Positions 1 to 7,995 of a stretch of 64,000 nt of DNA are shown here, piece after piece. Position numbers and translations under genes: made by a program. How positions within the stretch are numbered: the first letter of the stretch is position 1; the number at the start of each line of letters is the position of its first letter. The notes under the pieces are model-generated. The model worked only from the letters and a program-made list of their open reading frames with translations, made no database searches and was not told the DNA's origin. Source of the DNA: Bacillota bacterium (GTDB taxonomy: Bacteria; Bacillota; Desulfotomaculia; Desulfotomaculales; Desulfallaceae); contig JAEXOR010000003.1 in NCBI GenBank assembly GCA_023439185.1, positions 1-64,000 of the forward strand. The letters run 5' to 3'.

Positions 1-121
1 ACCGACTATAAGAGTTAGCTTATTCTATAGTTATTAGGAATATGTTGTGAAGAGCCGTATGCCTTAATAGGGCACGTACGGTTCCGTCGAGGAGTATGGG
101 CGGTAACGCCCATGCTTACTC
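1..121 (+). mobile_element. Group II intron 3' end (domains V and VI), truncated by window edge
   Basis: Positions 52-84 read as a group II intron domain V: an 8-bp basal stem (GAGCCGTA with TACGGTTC), a two-base CG bulge on the 3' side, an upper stem TGCCT/GGGCA and a small A/U-rich loop. It is 33 nt long against the usual 34. A domain-VI-like hairpin follows (about 91-118, AUGGGCG/CGCCCAU capped by GUAA). The catalytic AGC-type triad position is occupied by GAGCC as in known introns. The rest of the intron and any reverse transcriptase would lie left of the window. The exact 3' splice point (about 117-121) is uncertain. Confidence 0.75.
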
Positions 122-169
122 AAGAAAATACGCCTTCGGCCGATTTGGACATATAACAGGTAGTATATA

Positions 170-715
170 TTAATCATTAAATATACTGTTTAACCGGTTG
201 GTGGCCTTGATGTATTTAACTAATTCATTCGTTAACAGACCAATCAGGATTCCCGTCGGCACGGAAAATAACAGTATAAAGGGCAAGTAAAAAAAAATGC
301 CGGGAAACCGGAGAATCAGGGCTGCCATAGCCAATTGACCCAGATTATGGGTCGCGGCGCCGGCAATGCTGATACCGACGATGCTGAAACCTTTAAAAAA
401 ACGCAGCAGCAGCGCCATCATAAAGGCAGCGGTTACAGCGCCTGCAAAGCTCATGAAAAAACCGATGCCGAACAAAGTTCCGCTGAGCAGAGCGCCGAGG
501 ATTGTCCGCAGGACAGTGATTTGCATGGCAATTTTAAAATCCAGGACCACCAGGGCCAGCAAGGTGATTATATTGGCCAGGCCCAGCTTGACTCCCGGTA
601 TGGGCAGCGGGTTGGGAAGCATGCTTTCCAGAAAATGAAGAGCTGACGCCTGGGCTACCAGGATGGCGATAATGGCCAGTTTTTTGGTCGGGATCATTTT
701 CTCCGCCCATCCCAT
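170..715 (-). CDS. Gx transporter family protein (heptaprenyl diphosphate synthase component I-like)
   Basis: Predicted polytopic membrane protein of about 181 residues with five or six hydrophobic segments. It carries the family-typical 'PNPLPIPGVKLGLANI' stretch after the first helix and 'TLFGIGFFMSFAGA' in the middle. The family (PF07456) is annotated as heptaprenyl diphosphate synthase component I or Gx transporter. Its members resemble substrate-binding S components of ECF transporters and often sit beside NusG-II and ApbE genes, as here. Start chosen at 715 because AAAGGAGAA lies 9 nt upstream; longer readings back to 871 would run into the divergent ecfT gene. It diverges from ecfT across only 61 bp, so shared control is likely. 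Substrate unknown. Confidence 0.8.
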   Translation of the reverse strand: MGWAEKMIPTKKLAIIAILVAQASALHFLESMLPNPLPIPGVKLGLANIITLLALVVLDFKIAMQITVLRTILGALLSGTLFGIGFFMSFAGAVTAAFMMALLLRFFKGFSIVGISIAGAATHNLGQLAMAALILRFPGIFFYLPFILLFSVPTGILIGLLTNELVKYIKATNRLNSIFND

Positions 716-776
716 AACCTGGTTCTCCTTTCGCGCTAACGCAAATTGATAACGGAAAGACAAAGGAGCATTTTTA

Positions 777-1577
777 ATGACCGGAATGAAGCTGGGGCAA
801 TTTGTATATGGGAACTCTTTGCTCCATTTATTGGACCCCCGCACAAAAATTTTGTGCTGCCTATTGGTCATTATTTCTGTTTTCCTTAGCTATAACTGCT
901 ACTATCTGCTTTTTTTGCTGTTTTTAATGGCCGCCGCCATCTTCGACGCCGGTTTGAACGGTAGAGTGATCGTGCGCAGTTTGCTGAAATTAAGATATCT
1001 GCTGCTCTTTACTTTCCTTTTCCAGGCCTTTCTCACGCCGGGCCAGACGGTTCTTCTGCTGGGGCAATTGAGTATGACCAGGGAAGGACTGCTGCTGGGG
1101 GCAGTCAATATCTCCCGGATGCTGATCTTGTTTTTGTGCTCCATGGTTTTGCTTATGACGACCTCTCCCCTCAAGCTGGCGGCGGGAATAGAATTCCTTT
1201 TGCAGCCTTTAAGCAAGCTAAAAATCCCCGTTCATCATTTCAGCACCGTGCTCGGCATCTCTTTTCGCTTTCTGCCCACTCTGTTTGAAGAGGCGGCAAC
1301 CATAAAAAATGCTCAAAAATCCCGGGGAGCCCCCTTTGACTCCCCCAAAATCGGGACCCGGATCAAAGCCTATACCGCCATCCTGATCCCGCTCTTTGAA
1401 GCTTCCCTGGTCAGGGCCGCGGATTTGGGCGAGGCAATGGACAGCAGGTGTTTCACGGGACATCCCAATCAATTACGGCTAAACAGTTTGAAAATGACGG
1501 GCAAAGATATCCTGGCGCTGCTGCTGATGTTTACGCTCTTGTTGGCCGGTATCGTCACAATAATACTCATGAAATAA
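777..1577 (+). CDS. ecfT: Energy-coupling factor transporter transmembrane protein EcfT
   Basis: 266-residue CbiQ/EcfT-type membrane protein that couples two ATPases to a vitamin- or metal-binding S component. Several hydrophobic helices occupy the N-terminal half. The cytoplasmic part carries the two coupling-helix signatures typical of the family, around 'KSRGAPFDS' and 'VRAADLGEAMDSRC'. A strong AAAGGAG site precedes the ATG. It is first in an ecfT-ecfA-ecfA operon. No dedicated S component follows, but the divergent Gx protein is a candidate. The module could also be of the group II type that serves S components encoded elsewhere. Confidence 0.9.
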   Translation: MTGMKLGQFVYGNSLLHLLDPRTKILCCLLVIISVFLSYNCYYLLFLLFLMAAAIFDAGLNGRVIVRSLLKLRYLLLFTFLFQAFLTPGQTVLLLGQLSMTREGLLLGAVNISRMLILFLCSMVLLMTTSPLKLAAGIEFLLQPLSKLKIPVHHFSTVLGISFRFLPTLFEEAATIKNAQKSRGAPFDSPKIGTRIKAYTAILIPLFEASLVRAADLGEAMDSRCFTGHPNQLRLNSLKMTGKDILALLLMFTLLLAGIVTIILMK

Positions 1578-1589
1578 GGGATTGCAAAA

Positions 1590-2426
1590 ATGACAGGTGC
1601 AGGTATTGAACTGGTTCAGGTCACCAAGCAGTATGCCGCCCGGCCCGGAAAAAAAGCGGCGCTTAAGGATATTACCCTGTCCATCAACAAGGGGGAATAT
1701 ATCGGTTTACTTGGCATGAACGGTTCGGGAAAATCTACCTTGGCCAGGCTGTTTAACGGCTTGCTCAAGCCTACGGCCGGAAAAGTATATGTCAATGCCA
1801 TGGATACGGCGATAGCGGAAAATTTGCCTGAAATTCGCCGGCTTGTGGGGCTGGTCTTTCAAATTCCCGATCATCAATTAATCGCTCCCGTGGTGGAGGA
1901 AGAAATCGCCTTCGGTCCTGAAAACCTGGGCCTTGCCCTTGGAGAAATCCAGCGCCGCGTCCAATGGGCCCTTGAGGTCTGCGGCCTGGAAGACCAGAGG
2001 CACCACGCGCCGCATCTGCTTTCCGGCGGGCAAAAACAAAGGGTGGCGCTGGCTTCTGTCCTGGCAATGAAGCCCGAATACCTTGTCCTGGACGAACCGG
2101 CCTCCATGCTGGACCCCGCAAGCCGGAAAAAGCTTTTGGAACAGCTCGGCATTTTGCACCAGCGGGAAGGCATGACTGTTATTTTGATCAGTCATAACCC
2201 TGAGGACCTGGTCCAGGCCGACAGACTCATTGTGCTGGACCGCGGCTCAATCTACAGGCAGGGGCCTCCCCGGGAAGTCTTTGCCGGCACCGGCCCGGCC
2301 CTCCCGGGCCTGGATATCCCCCCGGTTTACGCATTAATTAATCAATTGAGATTAAACGGGTACGCTGTTTCCGAAAACGTTCAATCCATTTCAGAGCTGG
2401 TGGACGACCTATGTCTAAAATTGTAG
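1590..2426 (+). CDS. ecfA: ECF transporter ATP-binding protein EcfA (first copy)
   Basis: 278-residue ABC ATPase of the CbiO/EcfA family, one of the heterodimeric pair that powers the ECF module from the cytoplasmic face. Walker A GMNGSGKS at residues 42-49, Q-loop VFQIPDHQ near 89, signature LSGGQ at 144-148, Walker B LVLDEP at 165-170, and switch histidine in ISHNPEDL. It lies 12 bp after ecfT and overlaps the next ATPase by 16 bp, which indicates translational coupling. Intact by all ATPase motifs. Confidence 0.93.
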   Translation: MTGAGIELVQVTKQYAARPGKKAALKDITLSINKGEYIGLLGMNGSGKSTLARLFNGLLKPTAGKVYVNAMDTAIAENLPEIRRLVGLVFQIPDHQLIAPVVEEEIAFGPENLGLALGEIQRRVQWALEVCGLEDQRHHAPHLLSGGQKQRVALASVLAMKPEYLVLDEPASMLDPASRKKLLEQLGILHQREGMTVILISHNPEDLVQADRLIVLDRGSIYRQGPPREVFAGTGPALPGLDIPPVYALINQLRLNGYAVSENVQSISELVDDLCLKL

Positions 2427-3304
2427 AAGCCGAACAGCTTTCCCATACTTATTTGCCGGGCTCGGTTTATGAGCGGCAGGCGCTTCGGGACATCAGCTTC
2501 TCCCTGGAGCGGGGCAAAGTCCTGGGCATCTTCGGGCCCAACGGTTCCGGCAAATCAACCCTCGCTCAGCATTTCAACGGACTGCTCAGGCCCACCGGCG
2601 GCTCCCTGTTTGTATGTGGGCTGAATACCGCCGCTCCTGAAATAAGCAAAGTCCTCTGGCAAAAGGCGGGCCTGGTTTTTCAATATCCCGAACAGCAGAT
2701 CTTTCAAGTGTTCGTTTATGATGAAATTGCCTATGGTCCGAGAAACTTGGGCCTGCCGGAAAATGAAATCGAAACCAGGGTTGCCGAAGCCCTGGCGCAA
2801 GTCGGCCTGGACATGGAAAAAACCGCTCCGCTGACGCCGGCGTCCTTAAGCGGCGGGTTGCGGAGAAAGGTGGCCGTAGCCGGAATGCTGGCCATGCGGC
2901 CTGAACTGCTCATACTGGATGAACCAACGGCCGGATTGGATGCAGCCGGACGCAGGTTCATTCTTGAGATCATTAAAAAACGCCGGCAAAGAAACGAAAC
3001 AACGGTCATTATTTCTCACAATCTCAAAGAAATCATGACCATAACAGATCAGATCGCCATTCTGGACCAAGGCTCCCTGGTCTTTTTTGGAGACGTCGGA
3101 GAACTGCTGACCAGGACGGAAACCCTTGCCCGCTACCATTTTGAATTACCGGAGTTTTTGCAGATTCTGCTGGCCTTATCCGCCAGGGGATTTGATTTGA
3201 AAACGAATGTCCGCAGCATCAGGGAAGCGGGCGAAGAGATCCTGGGCTGGCTTGAAAAATCCAAAGCCCGGCCGCTATCCGGCTCCGGCAAAGACGGCGC
3301 TTAG
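2411..3304 (+). CDS. ecfA: ECF transporter ATP-binding protein EcfA (second copy)
   Basis: 297-residue ABC ATPase, partner of the preceding one. Walker A GPNGSGKS at 42-49, Q-loop VFQYPEQQ, signature LSGGL at 146-150 (Leu in place of the usual Gln), Walker B LILDEP near 167-172 and ISHNLKEI with the switch histidine. The asymmetry in the signature motif between the two copies fits the known EcfA1/EcfA2 heterodimer. The start lies inside the previous gene with only a weak ribosome site, so it is probably translated by coupling. Its stop overlaps the convergent NusG-II gene by 4 bp. Confidence 0.92.
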   Translation: MSKIVEAEQLSHTYLPGSVYERQALRDISFSLERGKVLGIFGPNGSGKSTLAQHFNGLLRPTGGSLFVCGLNTAAPEISKVLWQKAGLVFQYPEQQIFQVFVYDEIAYGPRNLGLPENEIETRVAEALAQVGLDMEKTAPLTPASLSGGLRRKVAVAGMLAMRPELLILDEPTAGLDAAGRRFILEIIKKRRQRNETTVIISHNLKEIMTITDQIAILDQGSLVFFGDVGELLTRTETLARYHFELPEFLQILLALSARGFDLKTNVRSIREAGEEILGWLEKSKARPLSGSGKDGA

Positions 3305-3651
3305 TTTTCGATAATGCGCACGATGGCCTTATTGGGCAGACAAACGGCCATATCCCCGGGGTTTTGCAGCCACCCCGCGCGGACGCAAATCCGGTCGGGA
3401 CAGTCTGCTGATTTAAATCTGATCCGGCCTTTTTCCACCTGGATGATTTCGTGGTACGGCCCGGGAAGGATAATTTCCCGCGGCTCCTCCACGGCATTTA
3501 AGTCAATGCGCTCCACCAGTTCGTTATTCTGGGTGATTACGGCAAACCGGGGTTTGTTTTCATTCTGCCCCTGATAAAAAATTAACCCTCCGAAACCGGT
3601 GAGCGTGATCAAAATAATGACGCCGGCCAGTATAAGATCATGTTTTCTCAT
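3301..3651 (-). CDS. NusG domain II-containing extracytoplasmic protein
   Basis: About 116 residues: a short basic N-terminus, one membrane segment (IILAGVIILITLTGF-type) and an external beta-rich domain II of NusG type, ending with 'CPDRICVRAGWL' followed by 'VCLPNKAIVRI'. The CPDxxCV motif is characteristic of this family and its two cysteines may be redox-active or structural. Family members co-occur with ApbE and Gx proteins in Clostridia, which matches this context. The start at 3651 overlaps the end of apbE by 14 bp; an in-frame ATG at 3687 contains the GGAGG site and so is less likely. Function unproven; a role in flavin-dependent envelope redox is inferred from neighbours. Confidence 0.8.
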   Translation of the reverse strand: MRKHDLILAGVIILITLTGFGGLIFYQGQNENKPRFAVITQNNELVERIDLNAVEEPREIILPGPYHEIIQVEKGRIRFKSADCPDRICVRAGWLQNPGDMAVCLPNKAIVRIIEN

Positions 3652-4711
3652 GGCACTGATATGTTCCTCCGGGATCGGCAAGGGCAAAACAATCTTTTAA
3701 CCCGGATGTGATATGGATTTTCCCGTCCCCGGTAATAAAGACGGCTTCGACATCCTCCAGACTTTGCACCAATTCCAGGCCTTCAGCCAGACCCAGGACA
3801 AAGGCGGCCGTGGAAAGGGCATCCGCGTCCATTGATGTTTCCGCTGCGATGGTGACGGAGACCAGACCTGACTGGGAGGGATACCCGGTTTGAGGATCTA
3901 GAATATGGTGGTAGCGAACGCCGCCTGCCTCAAAATACCTTTCATAGTCCCCTGAAGTAACCACCGCCTTGTCTTTAATCGTCAGAACGCCGATACATTC
4001 TCCGTCTTGTGCTTCGGGGTCCCGGATACCCACATTCCACGGGCTGCCGTCGGGCTTGCCGCCCAAAGCGACAACGTTGCCCCCCAAATTGATGAAAGCT
4101 GATTCAATCCCGTAAGCCTTGAAGATTTTTATCACCTCGTCCCCGGCATACCCCTTGGCGATCCCGCCCAGGTCCACCATTTGCCCCGGATTTTTTAACC
4201 TGGCCGCATTTTCTTTTTCGTTAATTTCCAAATCTTGATCATTAATTAATTTTTTCACCCGGTCAATCTCCGCCGGAGAAGGTATTTGCGGATTTTGCGC
4301 AAAATTTCCCCAGGACCGTACCAGCGGACCGATGGTAATATCAAAGGCCCCCTGGCTTAATTGCGCATATTTCAAGGCGGTCTTTAAAACATAGACGGTA
4401 TCGGCGCTCAGCGGCACCCAGGCGCCGTTTCCGGCGGATGTGTTCAGGCGGTCGATTTCGCCGTCCGGCGCATGGATAGTCATTTTATCCTGCAGGTCCT
4501 TGACACGCAGCATTGCCTCGTCGGCCGCTATTTGAGCCTTTTGGCCGTAGGCTTTTACCGTTACCACCGTTCCCATGTAAAAACCCTGTTTTTCCACGGG
4601 AATTTCCGGGTTGTTGCCGCAGCCGGCCAGAAAGCTGAAACTGAAGAAGAGCACCATGAAAATTAAAAATATATTTTTATCATTCAACTTATCCTGAGCC
4701 GGTTTTTTCAC
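3638..4711 (-). CDS. apbE: FAD:protein FMN transferase (ApbE), lipoprotein
   Basis: 357-residue ApbE-family enzyme that moves FMN from FAD onto a Thr or Ser in target proteins outside the membrane. It has a lipoprotein signal with lipobox LAGC near residue 31. Family motifs include 'GFYMGTVVTVKAYG' after the lipobox, 'VDLGGIAKGYAGDEV' and 'AFINLGGNVVALGGKPDG' in the FAD-binding core, and a C-terminal 'YHHILDPQTGYPSQSG' plus 'MDADALSTAAFVLG' metal-binding region. The start is GTG preceded by GGGG at about 8 nt. A likely substrate is the FMN-binding/solute-binding fusion encoded at about 9.2-10.7 kb, which has a consensus acceptor site. Confidence 0.93.
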   Translation of the reverse strand: MKKPAQDKLNDKNIFLIFMVLFFSFSFLAGCGNNPEIPVEKQGFYMGTVVTVKAYGQKAQIAADEAMLRVKDLQDKMTIHAPDGEIDRLNTSAGNGAWVPLSADTVYVLKTALKYAQLSQGAFDITIGPLVRSWGNFAQNPQIPSPAEIDRVKKLINDQDLEINEKENAARLKNPGQMVDLGGIAKGYAGDEVIKIFKAYGIESAFINLGGNVVALGGKPDGSPWNVGIRDPEAQDGECIGVLTIKDKAVVTSGDYERYFEAGGVRYHHILDPQTGYPSQSGLVSVTIAAETSMDADALSTAAFVLGLAEGLELVQSLEDVEAVFITGDGKIHITSGLKDCFALADPGGTYQCHEKT

Positions 4712-4790
4712 ATCCGTACCCCATTCATCCGCGTTACTATTGTTAAAATTGCCGGGCTGTGCAGCCGGGGCGGCTCCCGGTCCTTATGCA

Positions 4791-5573
4791 TCAGGCGTAA
4801 CTGTGCAAGCCCGGCAGTAAATAGTTGACGCCGAAAAAAGTAAACAACATCAGAATAAAACCGGCGATGACCAGCAAGCGGGCATGGCTGCCCCGCCATT
4901 CCCGGCTGCGGTGCAGGTGCAGGTAGAGGGCGTAGATAATCCAGGTCAACAAAGCCCAGGTTTCCTTGGGATCCCAGGACCAGTACCTGCCCCAGGCCTG
5001 TTCCGCCCAGACGGCGCCCAGCACAATGGATGAAGACAGCAGGGTAAATCCGCCGCCCACCAACAGGTGGAGGTACTCATCCCTGACCGCCTGGTCCGTC
5101 TTAAAAAACTGCATCACCGCCAATCCCGCCGCCAGGGTAAAGGCCGCATAGGCCACCGCCGCGGTAATCACATGCACCGTCAGCCAGGGACTCTTTAAAG
5201 CCGGCGTCAGAGGAGCCACCACCATCAATTGGTCTTGCATAAATAACGCCGCCAGAGATACCAGCAGGGCGGAAAACAGCATCACCATCCCGCCGGCGCC
5301 CTTAATCCGGTAGCGAAGCGTGAATAACAGGTACAGAAAAACCGTAAACCAGGTAAAGCTTAACAAGAATTCCGTCCCGTTGGTTAAAGGCGGTATCCCG
5401 GACAGCGTCGTTCTTGTAACCAGAGCCACGAGGTGAAAAACGCAGCCCAAGCCGGCCAGGGCAAAGGCCGCCTTCAACAGCCGCTCCTTCCCGGCTCCCC
5501 GTAAATAGAGCAGGGCCGCCGTAAAATAGAAAAAAACCACTATATAGACCAGCGCCGCCAGCATTGCTTTCAT
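4791..5573 (-). CDS. Cytochrome c biogenesis protein CcsA/ResC-type
   Basis: About 260 residues and roughly eight hydrophobic segments. It carries the tryptophan-rich haem-handling motif 'WGRYWSWDPKETWALLTWI' diagnostic of CcsA/CcsB/ResC proteins, with conserved histidines in flanking loops. With ResB it forms the system II haem-lyase that delivers haem across the membrane and ligates it to CXXCH motifs of apocytochromes. The start at 5573 overlaps the stop of the preceding resB reading frame (TAATG) and has GGGGAG 9 nt upstream. It lies in an operon behind the multihaem cytochrome and resB, which explains its likely client. Confidence 0.9.
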   Translation of the reverse strand: MKAMLAALVYIVVFFYFTAALLYLRGAGKERLLKAAFALAGLGCVFHLVALVTRTTLSGIPPLTNGTEFLLSFTWFTVFLYLLFTLRYRIKGAGGMVMLFSALLVSLAALFMQDQLMVVAPLTPALKSPWLTVHVITAAVAYAAFTLAAGLAVMQFFKTDQAVRDEYLHLLVGGGFTLLSSSIVLGAVWAEQAWGRYWSWDPKETWALLTWIIYALYLHLHRSREWRGSHARLLVIAGFILMLFTFFGVNYLLPGLHSYA

Positions 5574-6561
5574 TATATCAGCTCCCCGGGGGGCGGGTTC
5601 CGTTGCACCGGCATAGCCGGAACGGCCAGGCATATCCCCAGCAGGAGCAGAATCCCGCCGGCCGTTGCCAGGGGCAGTCCGGGGCCGGATTTAACCTGCA
5701 GCATGGTATAATACTCCACCCCGCTAAAAACCAGATCCACAGCTTCATCAATACGGACAGGCTCGTTGAGCTTGGCCGCTCCGACCCCCAGCATCTGTTC
5801 GCCTTCATAGACCGAAAATATGATGTGGGGGTTGTCGGGACGCATGATCACCGGGTCCATGCCATGGGCCGGATTAGATAGCGATATACCTTGACCACCC
5901 GGTTGGTGCCGGCCGGTGCCAGCAGATCGCCTTCCGTGCAGCGGACTGTTTGCTCAGCCCCGCTTTGATCGGTATATTGTACTTTTATTAAATAACCGAA
6001 GCTGCTCTGATAAGCCCTGACGCCTTCATGGTTCAAAGGATTATTTACACTGATGGACACATCTTTAATCTCCTGCCCGCGTTCCAGCACGGTGACTTCG
6101 GATACATATTGAGATGGAGACCTGTCCGCATTGAAATCGATCCTGAACTCATTAAGCCGCAGGGCGAAGGGATGCTTAATATCAAGCATCCGGGATATAT
6201 CCACCCGGTCGCCGGAGAACAGGCGGATGGTGTGTTCCTGTCCACGGGCGGCGTCTATCGCCCCGCCCAGCAAAATCAATGTCATGCCCAGATGCAGCAG
6301 CAGAATACCCGTTTGACGAAACCAGAACCGGAAGCCCGCCCCTTTCAGCAGTGCGCCATAAGCGCCTTTGAGGCGGTTGACGGTACAGAGGATCATATTC
6401 AATAGCAGCAAAAGCAGCAGCAGCTTAAAAAGCGGCGTTTTAAAAAATGTGCCCGGCCATAGAGAAGCCCCCGCCGCCGCAGCCAGGCCGGTTATAAACA
6501 ATAAAGCCAGTCCGGTTTTCATGGAGGAAATAAATCTGTATATCTGCCGCATGGTGCCCAT
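5573..6561 (-). pseudogene. resB: Cytochrome c biogenesis protein ResB, interrupted by a frameshift
   Basis: The reading frame from 6561 to 5848 (237 codons) matches the N-terminal part of ResB: membrane helices, then an external domain with 'FRIDFNADRSPSQYVSEVTV' and 'NPLNHEGVRAYQSSFGY'. It ends in an unrelated tail after 'VVKVYRYL'. The natural continuation, starting 'NPAHGMDPVIMRPDN' and running to a last membrane helix, is in the -1 frame from about 5884 to 5573. One missing base near 5875-5886 would restore a single protein of about 330 residues, the usual size. No slippery heptamer is visible, so either a real inactivating deletion or a sequencing error. It starts at ATG 6561 with AAAGGG upstream. 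Confidence 0.85.
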
Positions 6562-6578
6562 AGTTTATAACCCTTTGG

Positions 6579-7115
6579 TTATTTCCAGCTTTCGTCCAGC
6601 TCGCCGGTCCAGTTGAAATTATGGCATTGAAGACATCTAACCTGGGAGGGCTGGTGCATATTGTGACACAGAGTGCATCTTTGCTCTCCTTCATGTGAAT
6701 CATGGGGATTACCGTTCTTGAAATTGCTGGCCACCTTAATATCGTCCCAACCGTTGCCCGGTCCTTCTCCGGAGTGGCATTCCAGGCAGAAATCCCGTCC
6801 GACCGTTGCGCTTTGCACAGGCAGGGTATAGTTTTCCATAATAAAATTAAGACCTTCCTGCATCTTATCGGGAATGGAGCGCTGATGACATTTCAGGCAG
6901 GTTATATCGTGCCGGGCATGTTTGGCATCCAATAATACCCCTTCGTTCCATGATTCGTAATACGGCTTGATAATATGACAGCCGGCGCAGAAGGAAGGGT
7001 TTTCACCGGCTTTCAACACGGTGGCGCCGCCGGTGCCTACCATAAATACTGCCGTCGTCAGGATCATTAAGTTCTTTTTGGTTGGGAGTTTTTGGCGAAA
7101 ACCATTGCGTCGCAT
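6579..7115 (-). CDS. Pentahaem c-type cytochrome, NapC/NrfH-like
   Basis: 178 residues: an N-terminal membrane anchor (about 16-34) followed by five CXXCH haem-binding sites at residues 43-47, 73-77, 110-114, 147-151 and 161-165. The spacing and the early 'FCAGCHIIKPYYESW' resemble NapC/NirT/NrfH quinol dehydrogenases, which pass electrons from menaquinol to external acceptors; a general cytochrome c3-type assignment is also possible. Its gene is the first of an operon with resB and ccsA, which would attach its haems. The ATG has GGGAGG 11-12 nt upstream. Acceptor unknown; no catalytic NrfA or reductase subunit is encoded beside it. Confidence 0.88.
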   Translation of the reverse strand: MRRNGFRQKLPTKKNLMILTTAVFMVGTGGATVLKAGENPSFCAGCHIIKPYYESWNEGVLLDAKHARHDITCLKCHQRSIPDKMQEGLNFIMENYTLPVQSATVGRDFCLECHSGEGPGNGWDDIKVASNFKNGNPHDSHEGEQRCTLCHNMHQPSQVRCLQCHNFNWTGELDESWK

Positions 7116-7209
7116 CAGTATACGAACCTCCCTGCCGCCTTTAGCGCTTTCATATTTCCCGCTAGCTTTTCATTTGCCGGACGCGAAAGCCCGCCCGAAT
7201 AAGAAAACC

Positions 7210-7995
7210 TCAGACTTTGCGCACCGAACATACGGGTGAAACCATGGGAATGCCTTTGGCATCACAGGTTACAGTGGCTATTACGCCGTAAACTTCTTCC
7301 AGCATCCGCGGGGTAATCACTTCATCCGGCCTGCCCGCGCTGTAAAAGGAGCCCTTTTCATCTATAATGACGACATGCCCGGCATACCTGGCCGCCAGGT
7401 TGATGTCGTGCAGGACAACGATAATATCCACGTTTTGTTTGGCTATGATTTTCTGCAGCAACTGGCACAGTTCCAGTTGCTTTTGCAGGTCCAGTGAATT
7501 CACAGGTTCGTCCAGCAAAATCAGCTTTGGCTTTCTCACCAGGGTCTGAGCGATGAAGACCAGCTTTTTTTGCCCTCCGCTTAATTCACTGAAGTTGCGG
7601 GTAGCCAGAGCGGCGATATTCAGGGATTCCAGCGTATCCATCACGATATCCAAATCTTCATCGGATATTTTATGGCCGAGCTCGGGCAGTCTCCCCAAAA
7701 TAACCATTTCCAAAACGGTAAGGGTGGATATCTCCACATCCATTTGCGGCAAATAAGACATCAGCTTGATCCTGTCTTCGGTATCCATGGCGGTAATGCT
7801 TTCCTGGCCGTACAATATGTTCCCGTCATAATGCAGCAATCCGAAAATGGATTTAAGCAGCGTGGATTTTCCTGCGCCGTTGGGCCCGAGGATCACATTG
7901 AAGCCTTTGGCGAAGGCAAGATTTAAGTCGTCAAATACGTTATGGGCTCCTTTTTTTTTGTGATAGGAGAAGCGCAGATTGTTTATTTTAATCAC
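7210..7995 (-). CDS. ABC transporter ATP-binding protein, FecE/BtuD family
   Basis: About 261 residues, ATPase of the vitamin B12/iron-siderophore import type. Walker A LGPNGAGKST near residue 38, signature LSGGQKK, Walker B LILLDEPVNSLD and switch VLHDINLA are all present. The start is the GTG at 7995, overlapping the permease stop as GTGA and preceded by GAGG at 9 nt; a longer in-frame reading to 8358 is only the permease gene read in another frame. Third gene of the riboswitch-controlled importer, so cobalamin or a related corrinoid is the probable substrate. Confidence 0.9.
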   Translation of the reverse strand: MIKINNLRFSYHKKKGAHNVFDDLNLAFAKGFNVILGPNGAGKSTLLKSIFGLLHYDGNILYGQESITAMDTEDRIKLMSYLPQMDVEISTLTVLEMVILGRLPELGHKISDEDLDIVMDTLESLNIAALATRNFSELSGGQKKLVFIAQTLVRKPKLILLDEPVNSLDLQKQLELCQLLQKIIAKQNVDIIVVLHDINLAARYAGHVVIIDEKGSFYSAGRPDEVITPRMLEEVYGVIATVTCDAKGIPMVSPVCSVRKV

